The notes under the pieces: model-generated
The model's input: the letters and a program-made list of their open reading frames with translations, nothing else
Databases searched by the model: none
What the model was told of the DNA's origin: nothing
Made by a program: the position numbers and the translations under genes
Shown here: piece after piece, positions 36,332 through 45,660 of the stretch
How positions within the stretch are numbered: position 1 is the stretch's first letter
Layout: each line of letters opens with the position of its first letter
Assembly (NCBI RefSeq): GCF_018449575.1
Contig: NZ_JAAVUT010000003.1
Coordinates: 248,001-312,000 of the forward strand
Length of the DNA: 64,000 bases
Direction of reading: 5' to 3'
From: Sodalis sp. dw_96
Lineage (GTDB): Bacteria > Pseudomonadota > Gammaproteobacteria > Enterobacterales > Enterobacteriaceae

Positions 36332-37258
36332 TTACGCCGGGAATGTAAGCTTTCGATTCTGACGGGAGACCAGACGCTCGATCTCGTTAATAGCCGACTC
36401 GCCCAGCATGATTTCCGGTCGACGCTGTGCGGCGCTGGAAATAGCGCCACGTTTTGCCAGCAGGTATTTTCTTACCGCCAGGCCAAGGCCGGGTTGCTGT
36501 TCATAGCGTATTAACGGCAGGTAAGCGTCAAAAATATCATGGGCCTCTTCAACCCTGCCCTCGTTCATCAGCCGGACCACATCAACCATCATTTCCGGAT
36601 AGGCGAAACCGGTCATGGCGCCATCCGCTCCGCGCTGCATTTCTTCGGGCAGAAAAACCCCGGCATTGCCGCACAAAATCGATACGGGACGCTGTCCCTG
36701 CGCTTCGGCCCGGCGGATGTCGCTGATTTTTTGCAGGCCCGGCCAGTCCTCGTGTTTTAGCATGACAATGTTCGGGTGGGCGTCAAAAATGACCCCCAGG
36801 GTTTTGGTTGAAATCTGCACGCCGGTGGAAAGAGGAAAATCCTGCAGCACCACGGGAGTCTCTGTGCCGACCGTGTCGATCACGCTACGGTAATAATTGA
36901 TGATCTGTTCATCGGTGCGCAGGGAGGAAGGCGGGGCGACCATAATCCCCGCCGCGCCCATGTCCATGACTTTCCCGGACAGTTCTCCGAGGGCGGCCAG
37001 GCCGGGGGCGGAAACGCCAACGATAACCGGTTTGGCCGACGCGCGTCGCAACGTCAGTCTGGTGACCGCCAAGGATTCTTCCAATGTCAGCTTGGGCGCT
37101 TCTCCCATCATGCCGAGAATGGTCAGCCCGTCGGCGCCCTTTTCAAAATAGAAATCCACCATACTGTCAATGCTGCCGGGATCGATCGTTCCATCATGCT
37201 GAAACGGCGTCACGGCAATAACAAAAACGCCCTTTGTTTTAGTTGTGATTACAGACAT
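36332..37258 (-). CDS. DapA/N-acetylneuraminate lyase superfamily aldolase or lyase
   Basis: A 308-aa TIM-barrel class-I aldolase. The Schiff-base Lys is in IVMLKHEDWP (near residue 170), and ILGMMGEAPKLTLEE replaces the usual GTTGE motif. The position of the conserved tyrosine of DapA (YNVP) reads LQDFP, so the proton-relay Tyr is absent, as in some lyases of this superfamily with non-DapA substrates. It belongs to the pxp operon (128-bp gap before M24). Likely it cleaves or dehydrates an open-chain oxo acid made by this pathway. Confidence 0.8.
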   Translation of the reverse strand: MSVITTKTKGVFVIAVTPFQHDGTIDPGSIDSMVDFYFEKGADGLTILGMMGEAPKLTLEESLAVTRLTLRRASAKPVIVGVSAPGLAALGELSGKVMDMGAAGIMVAPPSSLRTDEQIINYYRSVIDTVGTETPVVLQDFPLSTGVQISTKTLGVIFDAHPNIVMLKHEDWPGLQKISDIRRAEAQGQRPVSILCGNAGVFLPEEMQRGADGAMTGFAYPEMMVDVVRLMNEGRVEEAHDIFDAYLPLIRYEQQPGLGLAVRKYLLAKRGAISSAAQRRPEIMLGESAINEIERLVSRQNRKLTFPA

Positions 37259-37291
37259 TTGCCATTCCTCGTTCGTGCTCCCGCACGCTGT

Positions 37292-38257
37292 TTACGGGCA
37301 TGCCGCCAAGACTTTTTTATTAAGCGCCGCCAGCTTTTGTACGAGAATCTTCTGCCTTCCCTGCCATAAATCCTCGGCTTTTTCTACCGATACCGCTTCA
37401 AATCGAACGGGGTCGCCCGGTTTCATTTGACCCATTCTGGCCAGATCCGCGCGGATCACCGTGGCAATCTTCGGGTAGCCGCCGGTGGTCTGGCGATCGT
37501 TCATGGCCACAATGGGCTGGCCGTCTCCCGGAATCTGAATGCTTCCGGCGCATATCGCATCGGAGATGATGTTAAAGCCTTTTGCATGGACCAATGGAGT
37601 GCCTTTCAGGCGGTATCCCATTCGATCGCATTGTGGTGAGAGGCTATAGGTCTGGGTGAGGAAGGACGCCCGCGCTTCGTCGCCGAAGTAATCGTCCTGA
37701 GGTCCCCACACCACTCTCACGGCCCGCTTTTCCATTTGGGGTAAAATCCGCTCAGCCCGGACGTCATGGCATATCAAATGCCGCTGTGCGGCAATGGGAA
37801 GGCGGTCGCCCTTGTGCAGCGGTTGCCCGTCGAAACCGCCCAACTGCGCCCGCATAAGAGTGGAAACGCTGCCCAGAACTGGCGGCACATCAAAGCCGCC
37901 GGAAATGGACAGATAGCCTCTGGCGCCGGAAATCACGCGCGGAATCGACAAAATATCCCCAGGCTGCATCCGGTGATTTTGGTAAGTTGCGCAGGGTGCG
38001 CCGTTCAATGTGACGCTAAAATCGCCGGTGACCGAAAAGAAACAGTGTGCGTCACCGCTGAGCCGCAGAGTTGGGCCGGTAAGGGTGAATTCGATAGCCC
38101 CTGTTCCGGGGTGATTTCCCACCAGAGCGTTTGCAATAGCGAAACTCAGCTCGTCCAGCACGCCCGACGGCGGGACGCCTTTATCTTCATATCCGAAACG
38201 GCCGCCATCCTGAAGGGTGGATAACAGTCCCGGTGAGATAACGTCAAAGTACGTCAT
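37292..38257 (-). CDS. pxpC: 5-oxoprolinase subunit C (biotin-dependent carboxyltransferase-like, YbgK)
   Basis: A 321-aa AHS2/KipA-family protein: VISPGLLSTLQDGGRFGYEDKGVPPSGVLDELSF near the N-terminus and GSIQIPGDGQPIVAMNDRQTTGGYPKIATV near residues 240-270 are family hallmarks. PxpABC converts 5-oxo-L-proline (pyroglutamate) to glutamate with ATP. Its ATG overlaps the pxpB stop (ATGA). Here pxpA is on the opposite strand, unlike the usual single operon. Confidence 0.88.
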   Translation of the reverse strand: MTYFDVISPGLLSTLQDGGRFGYEDKGVPPSGVLDELSFAIANALVGNHPGTGAIEFTLTGPTLRLSGDAHCFFSVTGDFSVTLNGAPCATYQNHRMQPGDILSIPRVISGARGYLSISGGFDVPPVLGSVSTLMRAQLGGFDGQPLHKGDRLPIAAQRHLICHDVRAERILPQMEKRAVRVVWGPQDDYFGDEARASFLTQTYSLSPQCDRMGYRLKGTPLVHAKGFNIISDAICAGSIQIPGDGQPIVAMNDRQTTGGYPKIATVIRADLARMGQMKPGDPVRFEAVSVEKAEDLWQGRQKILVQKLAALNKKVLAACP

Positions 38258-38979
38258 GCCCGCTGGCGCCAGTCGGGGATATAACCTTTGTCGTCAACGA
38301 GTTTTACATACTCGGTTTCTTTAATCGGAAAGAACTCGATATATTCTCCGGCGGTAAAAAGAAAAGGATGTTCCCGTAACGGGTCGAAACTCTTGACCGG
38401 GGTTTGGCCAAGCAAATGCCAGCCGCTGGGCGCCGCCACGGATCCCACTGCTGTCTGTATGCCGCCGATGCTTATGCTGCCGGCCGGGACGATTTGCCTT
38501 GGGATGGTTCGCCTCGGTAGGTGAAGTCTGGCATCAAGCCCGCCCAGGTAGGCAAAACCGGGCATAAATCCGATCATATAAATTCGGTAGCAGGCTGCCG
38601 TATGCAATCGGATAAGCTCATCGGGATCCAACGCAAGGGTTTGGGCCGACGACAGCAGGTCAACACCGTATTTGCCGCCATAACAGACCGGCAGATGCCA
38701 GCATTTACGCGTTTTTGTCACGCTCTTAACTGTCGTTATCAGTTCTTTCAAACGTTCAATTAAATGGGACTGCCTGACTAACGCTGAGTCATATGCCACC
38801 GTCAGTGAACGATAAGTGGGAATACAAGCCGTCACGCCCTTAAGCCGTTTATTATTAATTTGGGCTGCCAGAGACGTTATTCGAAGATTGATTTCTTCAT
38901 CTATCAGCTCGCCGAAATCAATATTAACAGCCTGATCCGCGACCGGCTGAAATTCCCAGCGAACAGGATTGTCGGCCAT
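38254..38979 (-). CDS. pxpB: 5-oxoprolinase subunit B (KipI/YbgJ family)
   Basis: A 241-aa AHS1/KipI-family protein with YMIGFMPGFAYLGGLDARLHLPRR (about residues 140-163) and SIGGIQTAVGSVAAPSGWHLLGQTP. It is the first gene of the minus-strand operon. ATG 38979 is chosen because the conserved region begins soon after; the 39,057 start would sit in the promoter. It is divergent from pxpA with a 150-bp gap holding both promoters. Confidence 0.86.
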   Translation of the reverse strand: MADNPVRWEFQPVADQAVNIDFGELIDEEINLRITSLAAQINNKRLKGVTACIPTYRSLTVAYDSALVRQSHLIERLKELITTVKSVTKTRKCWHLPVCYGGKYGVDLLSSAQTLALDPDELIRLHTAACYRIYMIGFMPGFAYLGGLDARLHLPRRTIPRQIVPAGSISIGGIQTAVGSVAAPSGWHLLGQTPVKSFDPLREHPFLFTAGEYIEFFPIKETEYVKLVDDKGYIPDWRQRA

Positions 38980-39129
38980 TTTCACTTTACGTTCCCAACA
39001 TAGAATAAAGCTATTTGTAGTCGGAATACATTTGGCATACCATTGGCATGCTGTCAATAATTGTGCAAGACAAAAAACTTATCTTAGAAAAAATAGATAT
39101 GAAAATTATACAGTTGAGGTGAATGCCAG

Positions 39130-39909
39130 ATGTTAATCGATTTGAACTGCGACTTGGGTGAAAGTTACGGGGCCTGGCATATGGGGTCTGATGAGCTGAT
39201 GCTTGACATTGTCACTTCCGCCAATATTGCCTGCGGTTTCCATGCCGGCGATCCCGATGTCATGGCGATAACGCTCAACAATGCTTCTCAGAAGCGGGTG
39301 TGCGTCGGGGCCCATCCGGGTTTTTTTGATCTGCCTGGTTTTGGCCGCCGTCAGATAATCGGCGACAGCCCTCTCCAGATACAGCGTCAGGTGATATATC
39401 AGATAGGCGCTTTGAAAGCGCTGGCCGAAAGCCAGGGTATGCGGCTGAGGCATGTTAAAACCCACGGGGCGTTAGGGAATATGGCGGCTGAAGACGACGA
39501 TCTCGCCATGGCGGTCGCCAAGGCGATTTATCTCGTTGACAAGGATTTAATCATGGTTGTCATGCCGGGCATGTGTACGGAAACGGCAGCGCTTAATGTG
39601 GGCCTGCCGGTGATAAGAGAGATCTATGTTGACCGTGCGTATGCTGAAAACGGCAATCTGCTGTCGCGGAAATTACCTGGCGCCGTGCTTCACGATCCGG
39701 TAATGGCCAGTGAACGGATATTGCGGATGATTGAACAAAGCGCGATCGTTACGGTAAACGGCACCCTGCTTCCTGTGCCGATAGATTCCCTCTGCGTGCA
39801 TGGCGATACGCCTGGTGCGGTTGAAATGGCCCGGTCGGTTCGCCGGCTGCTTGAAAAGCAAGGCATTGAATTCGCCACAATGGACAAGGTGCTCGCGTCA
39901 AAAACGTAA
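39130..39909 (+). CDS. pxpA: 5-oxoprolinase subunit A (LamB/YcsF family)
   Basis: A 259-aa PxpA: DLNCDLGESYGAWHMGSDE at the N-terminus, ANIACGFHAGDP near residues 33-44, and VKTHGALGNMAA near 111-122 are the LamB/YcsF signature. It works with PxpB and PxpC. Separation onto the opposite strand from pxpBC is unusual. It is followed 71 bases later by the GntR gene and probably shares its promoter. A copy of GGTGATATATCA lies within it (39,390-39,401). Confidence 0.9.
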   Translation: MLIDLNCDLGESYGAWHMGSDELMLDIVTSANIACGFHAGDPDVMAITLNNASQKRVCVGAHPGFFDLPGFGRRQIIGDSPLQIQRQVIYQIGALKALAESQGMRLRHVKTHGALGNMAAEDDDLAMAVAKAIYLVDKDLIMVVMPGMCTETAALNVGLPVIREIYVDRAYAENGNLLSRKLPGAVLHDPVMASERILRMIEQSAIVTVNGTLLPVPIDSLCVHGDTPGAVEMARSVRRLLEKQGIEFATMDKVLASKT

Positions 39910-39971
39910 CCTGAAAAAGCTAGCATCACCCATAGCTAAAACGTAAAAATAAGAAAATCTCTCTTTTATGG

Positions 39972-39981
39972 TGATATATCA
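39972..39981. promoter_or_regulatory. Palindrome TGATATATCA at the GntR start, possible autoregulatory operator
   Basis: A perfect 10-bp palindrome, inside the 12-mer GGTGATATATCA, overlaps the ATG of the GntR gene. The identical 12-mer occurs inside pxpA at 39,390-39,401. Short AT-centred palindromes are typical of FCD-type GntR sites. Confidence 0.4.
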
Positions 39982-40652
39982 TGAAGCTTGCTGACCAGTT
40001 ATTCAATGCCGCCGATGAGGTTGAGCAGAACCTGAGCAAAAGAGCGTACGAAACCGTTCTTGAAATGATCCTCAAGCGGGAACTGCCGGTCAATACCGTC
40101 CTGCAGGAACGTCGTCTTGCCGACATGATGAATATTTCCCGTACTCCGGTACGGAATGCGCTGAACAGATTGGAAAATGAAGGTTTCATCGCCAGAAATG
40201 GCGGCAGAACGCCCTCTGTTAAAGAGTTCTCCATTCAGGAGTTGATTGAAACCCTGCATATTCGCAGAATATTGGAAACCGAAGCGACCCGCCTCGCGGC
40301 CGGCAAGATCCCGCTCAGTGAGCTGGATGAAATTGAAAAGCAGGTCAGGGCGCTGCTGTTGAAGAAAGTGCCCGATACGGAGGCTGATTGGGCCGCGGAT
40401 TCACGGATCCACGAAACGATAGCCCATTACAGCGGTAACAGGATGCTGGTGAATTTCATCCGGACTCTACGTCTCAAAACCCATATGTTCCATCTCACGC
40501 AGGTTCCTGAACGATTTGAGGCCGGGCATAATGAGCATCTGGAAATTATACAGGCGCTGCGTGACAACCAGCCTGAGCTTGCGCAGAGTTTGATTGCCAC
40601 ACATATCGATAATGTCAGGGAAGGTATCATCCGGCGGTTAAGCCAGTTTTGA
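39981..40652 (+). CDS. GntR-family (FCD) regulator of the pxp/ABC locus
   Basis: A 223-aa FadR-type regulator: winged helix at residues 20-80 (LQERRLADMMNISRTPVRNALNRLENEGFIARNGGRTPSVKEFS) and FCD domain (LHIRRILETEATRLAAGK to the end). It follows pxpA and most likely regulates the divergent pxpBC/ABC operon in response to an acid intermediate. A palindrome covers its own start codon. No other regulator is in this locus. Confidence 0.88.
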   Translation: MKLADQLFNAADEVEQNLSKRAYETVLEMILKRELPVNTVLQERRLADMMNISRTPVRNALNRLENEGFIARNGGRTPSVKEFSIQELIETLHIRRILETEATRLAAGKIPLSELDEIEKQVRALLLKKVPDTEADWAADSRIHETIAHYSGNRMLVNFIRTLRLKTHMFHLTQVPERFEAGHNEHLEIIQALRDNQPELAQSLIATHIDNVREGIIRRLSQF

Positions 40653-41155
40653 CTTCCGGCCGATCCGAATACGTTAATAATGGCAAGACACCGTGATTAT
40701 CCGAAAGCAGAGTAAAACAGCCTGAACGTCGTCCAGGTAATAAATATATTAAGCAAAAATCCCGTTCATCTTGAGCCAATGTTTAGGACCCGTTATTATA
40801 TTGGATCAGTGAAGGACAATTTGATATCGATAGGTTGGCTAGGGTAAGAGTGAAAGCAAAAGCGCCCTTAGGGGCTGTTATTTGCCCGACAGCGATTTAT
40901 GCAAGCGTTGAAGGTATTGTTATCCTAAACTACCCGCAAAACCCCCGCCAATTCATTGTGCGGAGGCGGCTGAAAATCGTGATAAGCATACTTATTTGTG
41001 GAAACTCTATTTTTATAGGGTAGAGAACATAGCCGTCATGCAAATCAGCAAACACAGCGCAGCATATTGTCTTGTTAATTTGAGATTGCGCTTTGGATTT
41101 ATCTTTTGGTGGGATATTTGTTTAATAAATTCAAAATAGATTTTCAGGAGAATGC
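40653..41155. other. Intergenic region before the ankyrin-repeat gene
   Basis: A 503-bp stretch whose composition becomes AT-rich toward 41,100. Nothing recognisable was found apart from the likely promoter and AGGAGAA ribosome-binding site for the 41,156 gene; the short ORF at 40,835-41,023 has no support. Confidence 0.4.
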
Positions 41156-42889
41156 ATGCCGGCCATAAATTATATTAACACGTTGGTATTTCCAAACATC
41201 CCAAAATCAACGGAAACAGTTCCGACGCAATGGAGTGAGGGGAATAGAATATCTTTTTCGACGGAAAAATATGGTTGTTTCGAAAATTTCGAAAGTAGCA
41301 AATATTTCGCTTACTACCTCGAGCAGATCAAAAACGATTTCGATGCTATTGCGAAGAGTATAGGGTTTCATGAACCATTCGGTGAAAGCCTAAACATGTT
41401 TTGCGCTCAAATTTCACATCATCAGCTTATAGACTCTACTCTAAAAAAATTTCTGTATACCGATCTTGACGAATTTTTATATAGTATAAGTCAGTTAAAC
41501 ATCAATAATCTTCCTGATGAAAAATTATTTATAAGGGATATGTTAAATGACGCTTTTTTGAGTTTAGGAAAGAATGATTTCTGGATGATGCTTTCAAATA
41601 TAAAGAATGCGTTTGTTGTAATGAATAGCCCTTCTGAGAAAAGTGTTAGCAAACAGGTAGACAATAAAATAGATGAAGTTATGAACGCGGTTTTAACGGA
41701 ATTCGTCAAGCTTCATCATGCTGATGGTGCGGAGAACCAAACGGCGCGTTACATTGATGCGTACAAGCAGTATTTGAAAGAAGCCAAATGGAAATATGCG
41801 CTTCAATTTGAAGATAAAAATGTTGGTGTGGATATTGAATCCATCACGAAAAACAAATTTCTCACGCTGTACAATCAAATCATTCAAAAGACAGAAATCG
41901 TTAGCATCATAAAATCTATTGGCGATTCAATCCGCCAAAAAATAGAGGAAATTTTTAATAAGCCTGGTAATTACACTGACATAAAAGATATGAGGTATTT
42001 GAGTAGCCGCGGCCATGAAGAAGTGTTGCAATTTACCCGCTCAACCAATCTGCCGGTGGACCTAAATGCGATCTTGGGACGTAACTTAGCAAATAATGGT
42101 TATATTTATTTATTGGAGTACTCCGATGCAATTTATGGGGATTTATTTGAATTTTTCGTGGCGGAAAATAGGGGTTATTCTTATTGCATAAAGCGTGAAC
42201 CTAAAGGTGCACGAAACACTGTCGAGACTTTCAAAAGCTTTTCATGGGTCAATCGAGGTAATTATAAGGAGCCGGTAGCGCAGGTGCCTTTGAGCATGGG
42301 AAAAATAGATAATGCCATAAGTAATAAACGTGTTCGTTCTGTAATTGTCGTCCCGCAAGGAAAAAAATCGGAAAAAAATATCTGCAGCGTTTTGAATAAA
42401 AATAACAACAGCATCTGTGATGGCTTGACAAATAATAGTATTTATAAATTGGCTATCGATAACGTTGAAATAGGAATGGTGGATGTTGATAGTAAAGATA
42501 AAAACGGTAACACCCTTCTCCACATTATAGCTTATCATTGCGACACGGAGGCATACGAAAAGCTAAAGGATAAGCTCTATGTTTATACCAACAGTAAAAA
42601 TAAATTCAATGTGACACCTTTGATGCTGGCTGCGGCGAAAAATTTTGGCAGCATGGTAGTGGATTTAGTCATACGCGGAAACATTGACTTAAACGCTACC
42701 GATAGGCACGGGAAAACGGCATTGGATATGGCGATTATAAATAAGCACGATACAATTGTACAGATACTCAAAAGCTGTGAGATAACGAATAATTCCCTTA
42801 ATAGAAAACGAGCTAATAAGGACAATGGCCTTGCCGGAAACGATAATGCTAAGAAAATTTTACCAAAATACCGCAAATATCAACAGTAG
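41156..42889 (+). CDS. Orphan ankyrin-repeat protein, possible secreted effector
   Basis: A 577-aa protein of low GC, unlike its neighbours, with no signal peptide or membrane segment. Two to three ankyrin repeats lie near residues 445-545 (DKNGNTLLHIIAY, NVTPLMLAAAK, DRHGKTALDMAI), and the tail is basic (NRKRANKDN, KKILPKYRKYQQ). The central part (about 255-390) has the order STN (296-298), GYIY (315-318), YKEPVAQ (370-376), RVRSVIVV, which recalls the STS, GYIYEVR and SEYLAH blocks of the pertussis toxin S1 ADP-ribosyltransferase; the catalytic Arg is not clear. Ankyrin repeats plus AT content suggest a host-directed effector. Function is inference. Confidence 0.6.
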   Translation: MPAINYINTLVFPNIPKSTETVPTQWSEGNRISFSTEKYGCFENFESSKYFAYYLEQIKNDFDAIAKSIGFHEPFGESLNMFCAQISHHQLIDSTLKKFLYTDLDEFLYSISQLNINNLPDEKLFIRDMLNDAFLSLGKNDFWMMLSNIKNAFVVMNSPSEKSVSKQVDNKIDEVMNAVLTEFVKLHHADGAENQTARYIDAYKQYLKEAKWKYALQFEDKNVGVDIESITKNKFLTLYNQIIQKTEIVSIIKSIGDSIRQKIEEIFNKPGNYTDIKDMRYLSSRGHEEVLQFTRSTNLPVDLNAILGRNLANNGYIYLLEYSDAIYGDLFEFFVAENRGYSYCIKREPKGARNTVETFKSFSWVNRGNYKEPVAQVPLSMGKIDNAISNKRVRSVIVVPQGKKSEKNICSVLNKNNNSICDGLTNNSIYKLAIDNVEIGMVDVDSKDKNGNTLLHIIAYHCDTEAYEKLKDKLYVYTNSKNKFNVTPLMLAAAKNFGSMVVDLVIRGNIDLNATDRHGKTALDMAIINKHDTIVQILKSCEITNNSLNRKRANKDNGLAGNDNAKKILPKYRKYQQ

Positions 42890-43128
42890 CACGCCCTTGA
42901 CAGTTCCGAGCGCCAAGATAAGGACGCGTCGAGGTAACGGAGTTGACGAGCCGAGCAGCGAATATAGTCATCCACGGTGACCATCTCATTTGGATAAATA
43001 CGTGACAGCCATTGGTCCTCGCTGATAATGAGGGTCCGCGGTAAAAAGGCCAGCTCTTTAGCCAATGTTGATTTGCCGGCTGCTATCTTGCCGCATAAAA
43101 GATGCAGAGTAGGTTCGTTTGATGACAT
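42880..43128 (-). pseudogene. Truncated P-loop kinase/ATPase
   Basis: An 82-aa ORF that starts TLHLLCGKIAAGKSTLAKEL, with Walker A GKIAAGKST near residues 11-19, then LIISEDQWLSRIYP and DDYIRCSAR, as in small zeta-toxin-like ATP-binding proteins of 150-180 aa. The second half (usually with a VVLDFPAN segment) is missing, and the end overlaps the ankyrin gene end. Probably cut by the insertion of that AT-rich block. Not expected to be active. Confidence 0.55.
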
Positions 43129-43166
43129 GTGATAGCCCCCAACGCACCCATCAGGAGGAGTGGCCG

Positions 43167-44459
43167 ATGCCGGTACATAAAAAGGTACTGCTGTGGCCGA
43201 TAGTGATTCTCTGTTCATGGCTGCTTGCCGGCTGTTCACATAACAAAGCCACGGTAAAACCCCCTGCACCAGAAGTAAAAAGGGAGCAAATGCGAGGTGT
43301 TTGGCTTGCCACGGTGTCCGGGCTTGACTGGCCTGCGCGCTCATCCCTGGAAGCAGCAACGGATGCCGACAGGATACGCATGCAAAAAAAAGCCATGACC
43401 GACAAGCTGGATAATCTGCTAAGAACCGGTATCAATACGGTATTTTTCCAGGTGAAGCCTGACGGAACGGCACTCTATCAATCCTCCATTCTGCCGTGGT
43501 CGGATGTCCTGACCGGCGTCACGGGAAAAAATCCCGGATACGACCCTCTGGCGTTCATGCTGGCGGAAGCGCACAAGCGGGGGATCAGGGTACATGCGTG
43601 GCTGAATCCCTATCGGGTATCCATGGATACCCGGCCGGAAACCATGGTGGCGCTTGATGGTACGCTGCAAAATAAACCGGCCAGCGTCTACGCGCTCCAT
43701 CATGACTGGATACGAAAGGCCGGTGATCGTTTTGTTCTCGATCCGGGCCTTCCCGATGTACGTAAATGGATCACCAGCGTGGTGACCGAGCTTATCAAAA
43801 ACTACCATGTTGACGGTATTCAGTTTGACGACTACTTCTACTATGAAACACCGCAATCCCAACTGGATGATGAAGAAACATATCGGGAATATGGGCAAGG
43901 CTTCACCGATAAAGCCCATTGGAGAAGGAACAATACCCTGCAACTGGTAAAACAGATCTCCTCAACGATTAAAGCACTGCGGCCTGAGGTAGAGTTTGGT
44001 ATCAGTCCGGCAGGGGTCTGGCGTAATGTGTCTGATGACCCGAGGGGGTCTGATACACAGGGGGGACGGCCCGCGTATGACACGGCCTATGCCGATACCC
44101 GGCAATGGGTGGAGTTGGGACTGTTGGACTATATCGCCCCCCAGCTGTATTGGCCATTTGCCCGCAAAATTGTCAGATATGACGTGCTGGCCAGGTGGTG
44201 GTCGGAGGTGGTGAAACCGACCCATACCCGGTTGTATATCGGCGTGGCGTTGTACAAGATTGGAATACCTTCGGTGACTGAGCCCGACTGGTCGACGGAT
44301 GGCGGTGTGCCGGAACTGAAAAGGCAACTGGATCTGAATGACGCATTGCCGGAAGTCGATGGAACAATCCTGTTCAGGGAAGCCTATCTCTGCCACCCGC
44401 AGACTGAAGACGCGGTGAACTACCTGAGAAACCGCTGGCACGCCGGGGCCGAAAAATAA
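43167..44459 (+). CDS. digH: Divisome-associated glycosyl hydrolase DigH (YddW), lipoprotein
   Basis: A 430-aa lipoprotein of the GHL10 family. The signal peptide ends in the lipobox LLAGC near residue 22, followed by MRGVWLATVSGLDWP, NTVFFQVKPDGTALYQS, HAWLNPYRVS and VDGIQFDDYFYYE, matching E. coli DigH through to the C-terminus. DigH cleaves denuded peptidoglycan glycans at the septum. ATG 43167 has AGGAGG about 8 bases upstream. An upstream in-frame start at 43119 overlaps the divergent kinase remnant. Confidence 0.92.
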   Translation: MPVHKKVLLWPIVILCSWLLAGCSHNKATVKPPAPEVKREQMRGVWLATVSGLDWPARSSLEAATDADRIRMQKKAMTDKLDNLLRTGINTVFFQVKPDGTALYQSSILPWSDVLTGVTGKNPGYDPLAFMLAEAHKRGIRVHAWLNPYRVSMDTRPETMVALDGTLQNKPASVYALHHDWIRKAGDRFVLDPGLPDVRKWITSVVTELIKNYHVDGIQFDDYFYYETPQSQLDDEETYREYGQGFTDKAHWRRNNTLQLVKQISSTIKALRPEVEFGISPAGVWRNVSDDPRGSDTQGGRPAYDTAYADTRQWVELGLLDYIAPQLYWPFARKIVRYDVLARWWSEVVKPTHTRLYIGVALYKIGIPSVTEPDWSTDGGVPELKRQLDLNDALPEVDGTILFREAYLCHPQTEDAVNYLRNRWHAGAEK

Positions 44460-44624
44460 TTCTTGAATCAGCCTGTTTCCAGCCAAGCCGGGAAAATAAC
44501 GATTTTATTTATCTCCAGACGCGTTTTTCATGCGCGTTTTTCATGATAGTAAGGCCGTTTTCAGCTTTCCGCCTGTAGTAAAGAGGCCGAATCCACCCAG
44601 CACTGAAAATGTTATGCCCGCTTC

Positions 44625-44656
44625 AGCGCACCCGCCCGTTAGCGCGCGGGCGCGCT
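44625..44656 (-). terminator. GC-rich hairpin after budC
   Basis: AGCGCACCCGC pairs with GCGGGCGCGCT with one mismatch around a 10-base loop, starting 19 bases beyond the budC stop. It lacks a U-run. Confidence 0.4.
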
Positions 44657-44674
44657 TTATAGATGGAAAGACGA

Positions 44675-45484
<810 letters not shown>

Positions 45485-45660
45485 CTAGGTCTCTGATTTG
45501 CAGGTGAAGCCATTTTGCAAACAGCTTCTCATTCTCTTATAGGAGTAGCAGAAAAAGTGACTTTTGGTTGGTATAGTCATTATCAGATACATAATACTTG
45601 GGCATTTTGCACTTGATTACAGGCGAAAATACCGTTGCTCGAGACTGTAAAACCCTTACG

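Noticed and set aside
40835..41023. 62-codon ORF before the ankyrin gene
   Set aside because: No recognisable domain, no ribosome-binding site and no conserved context.
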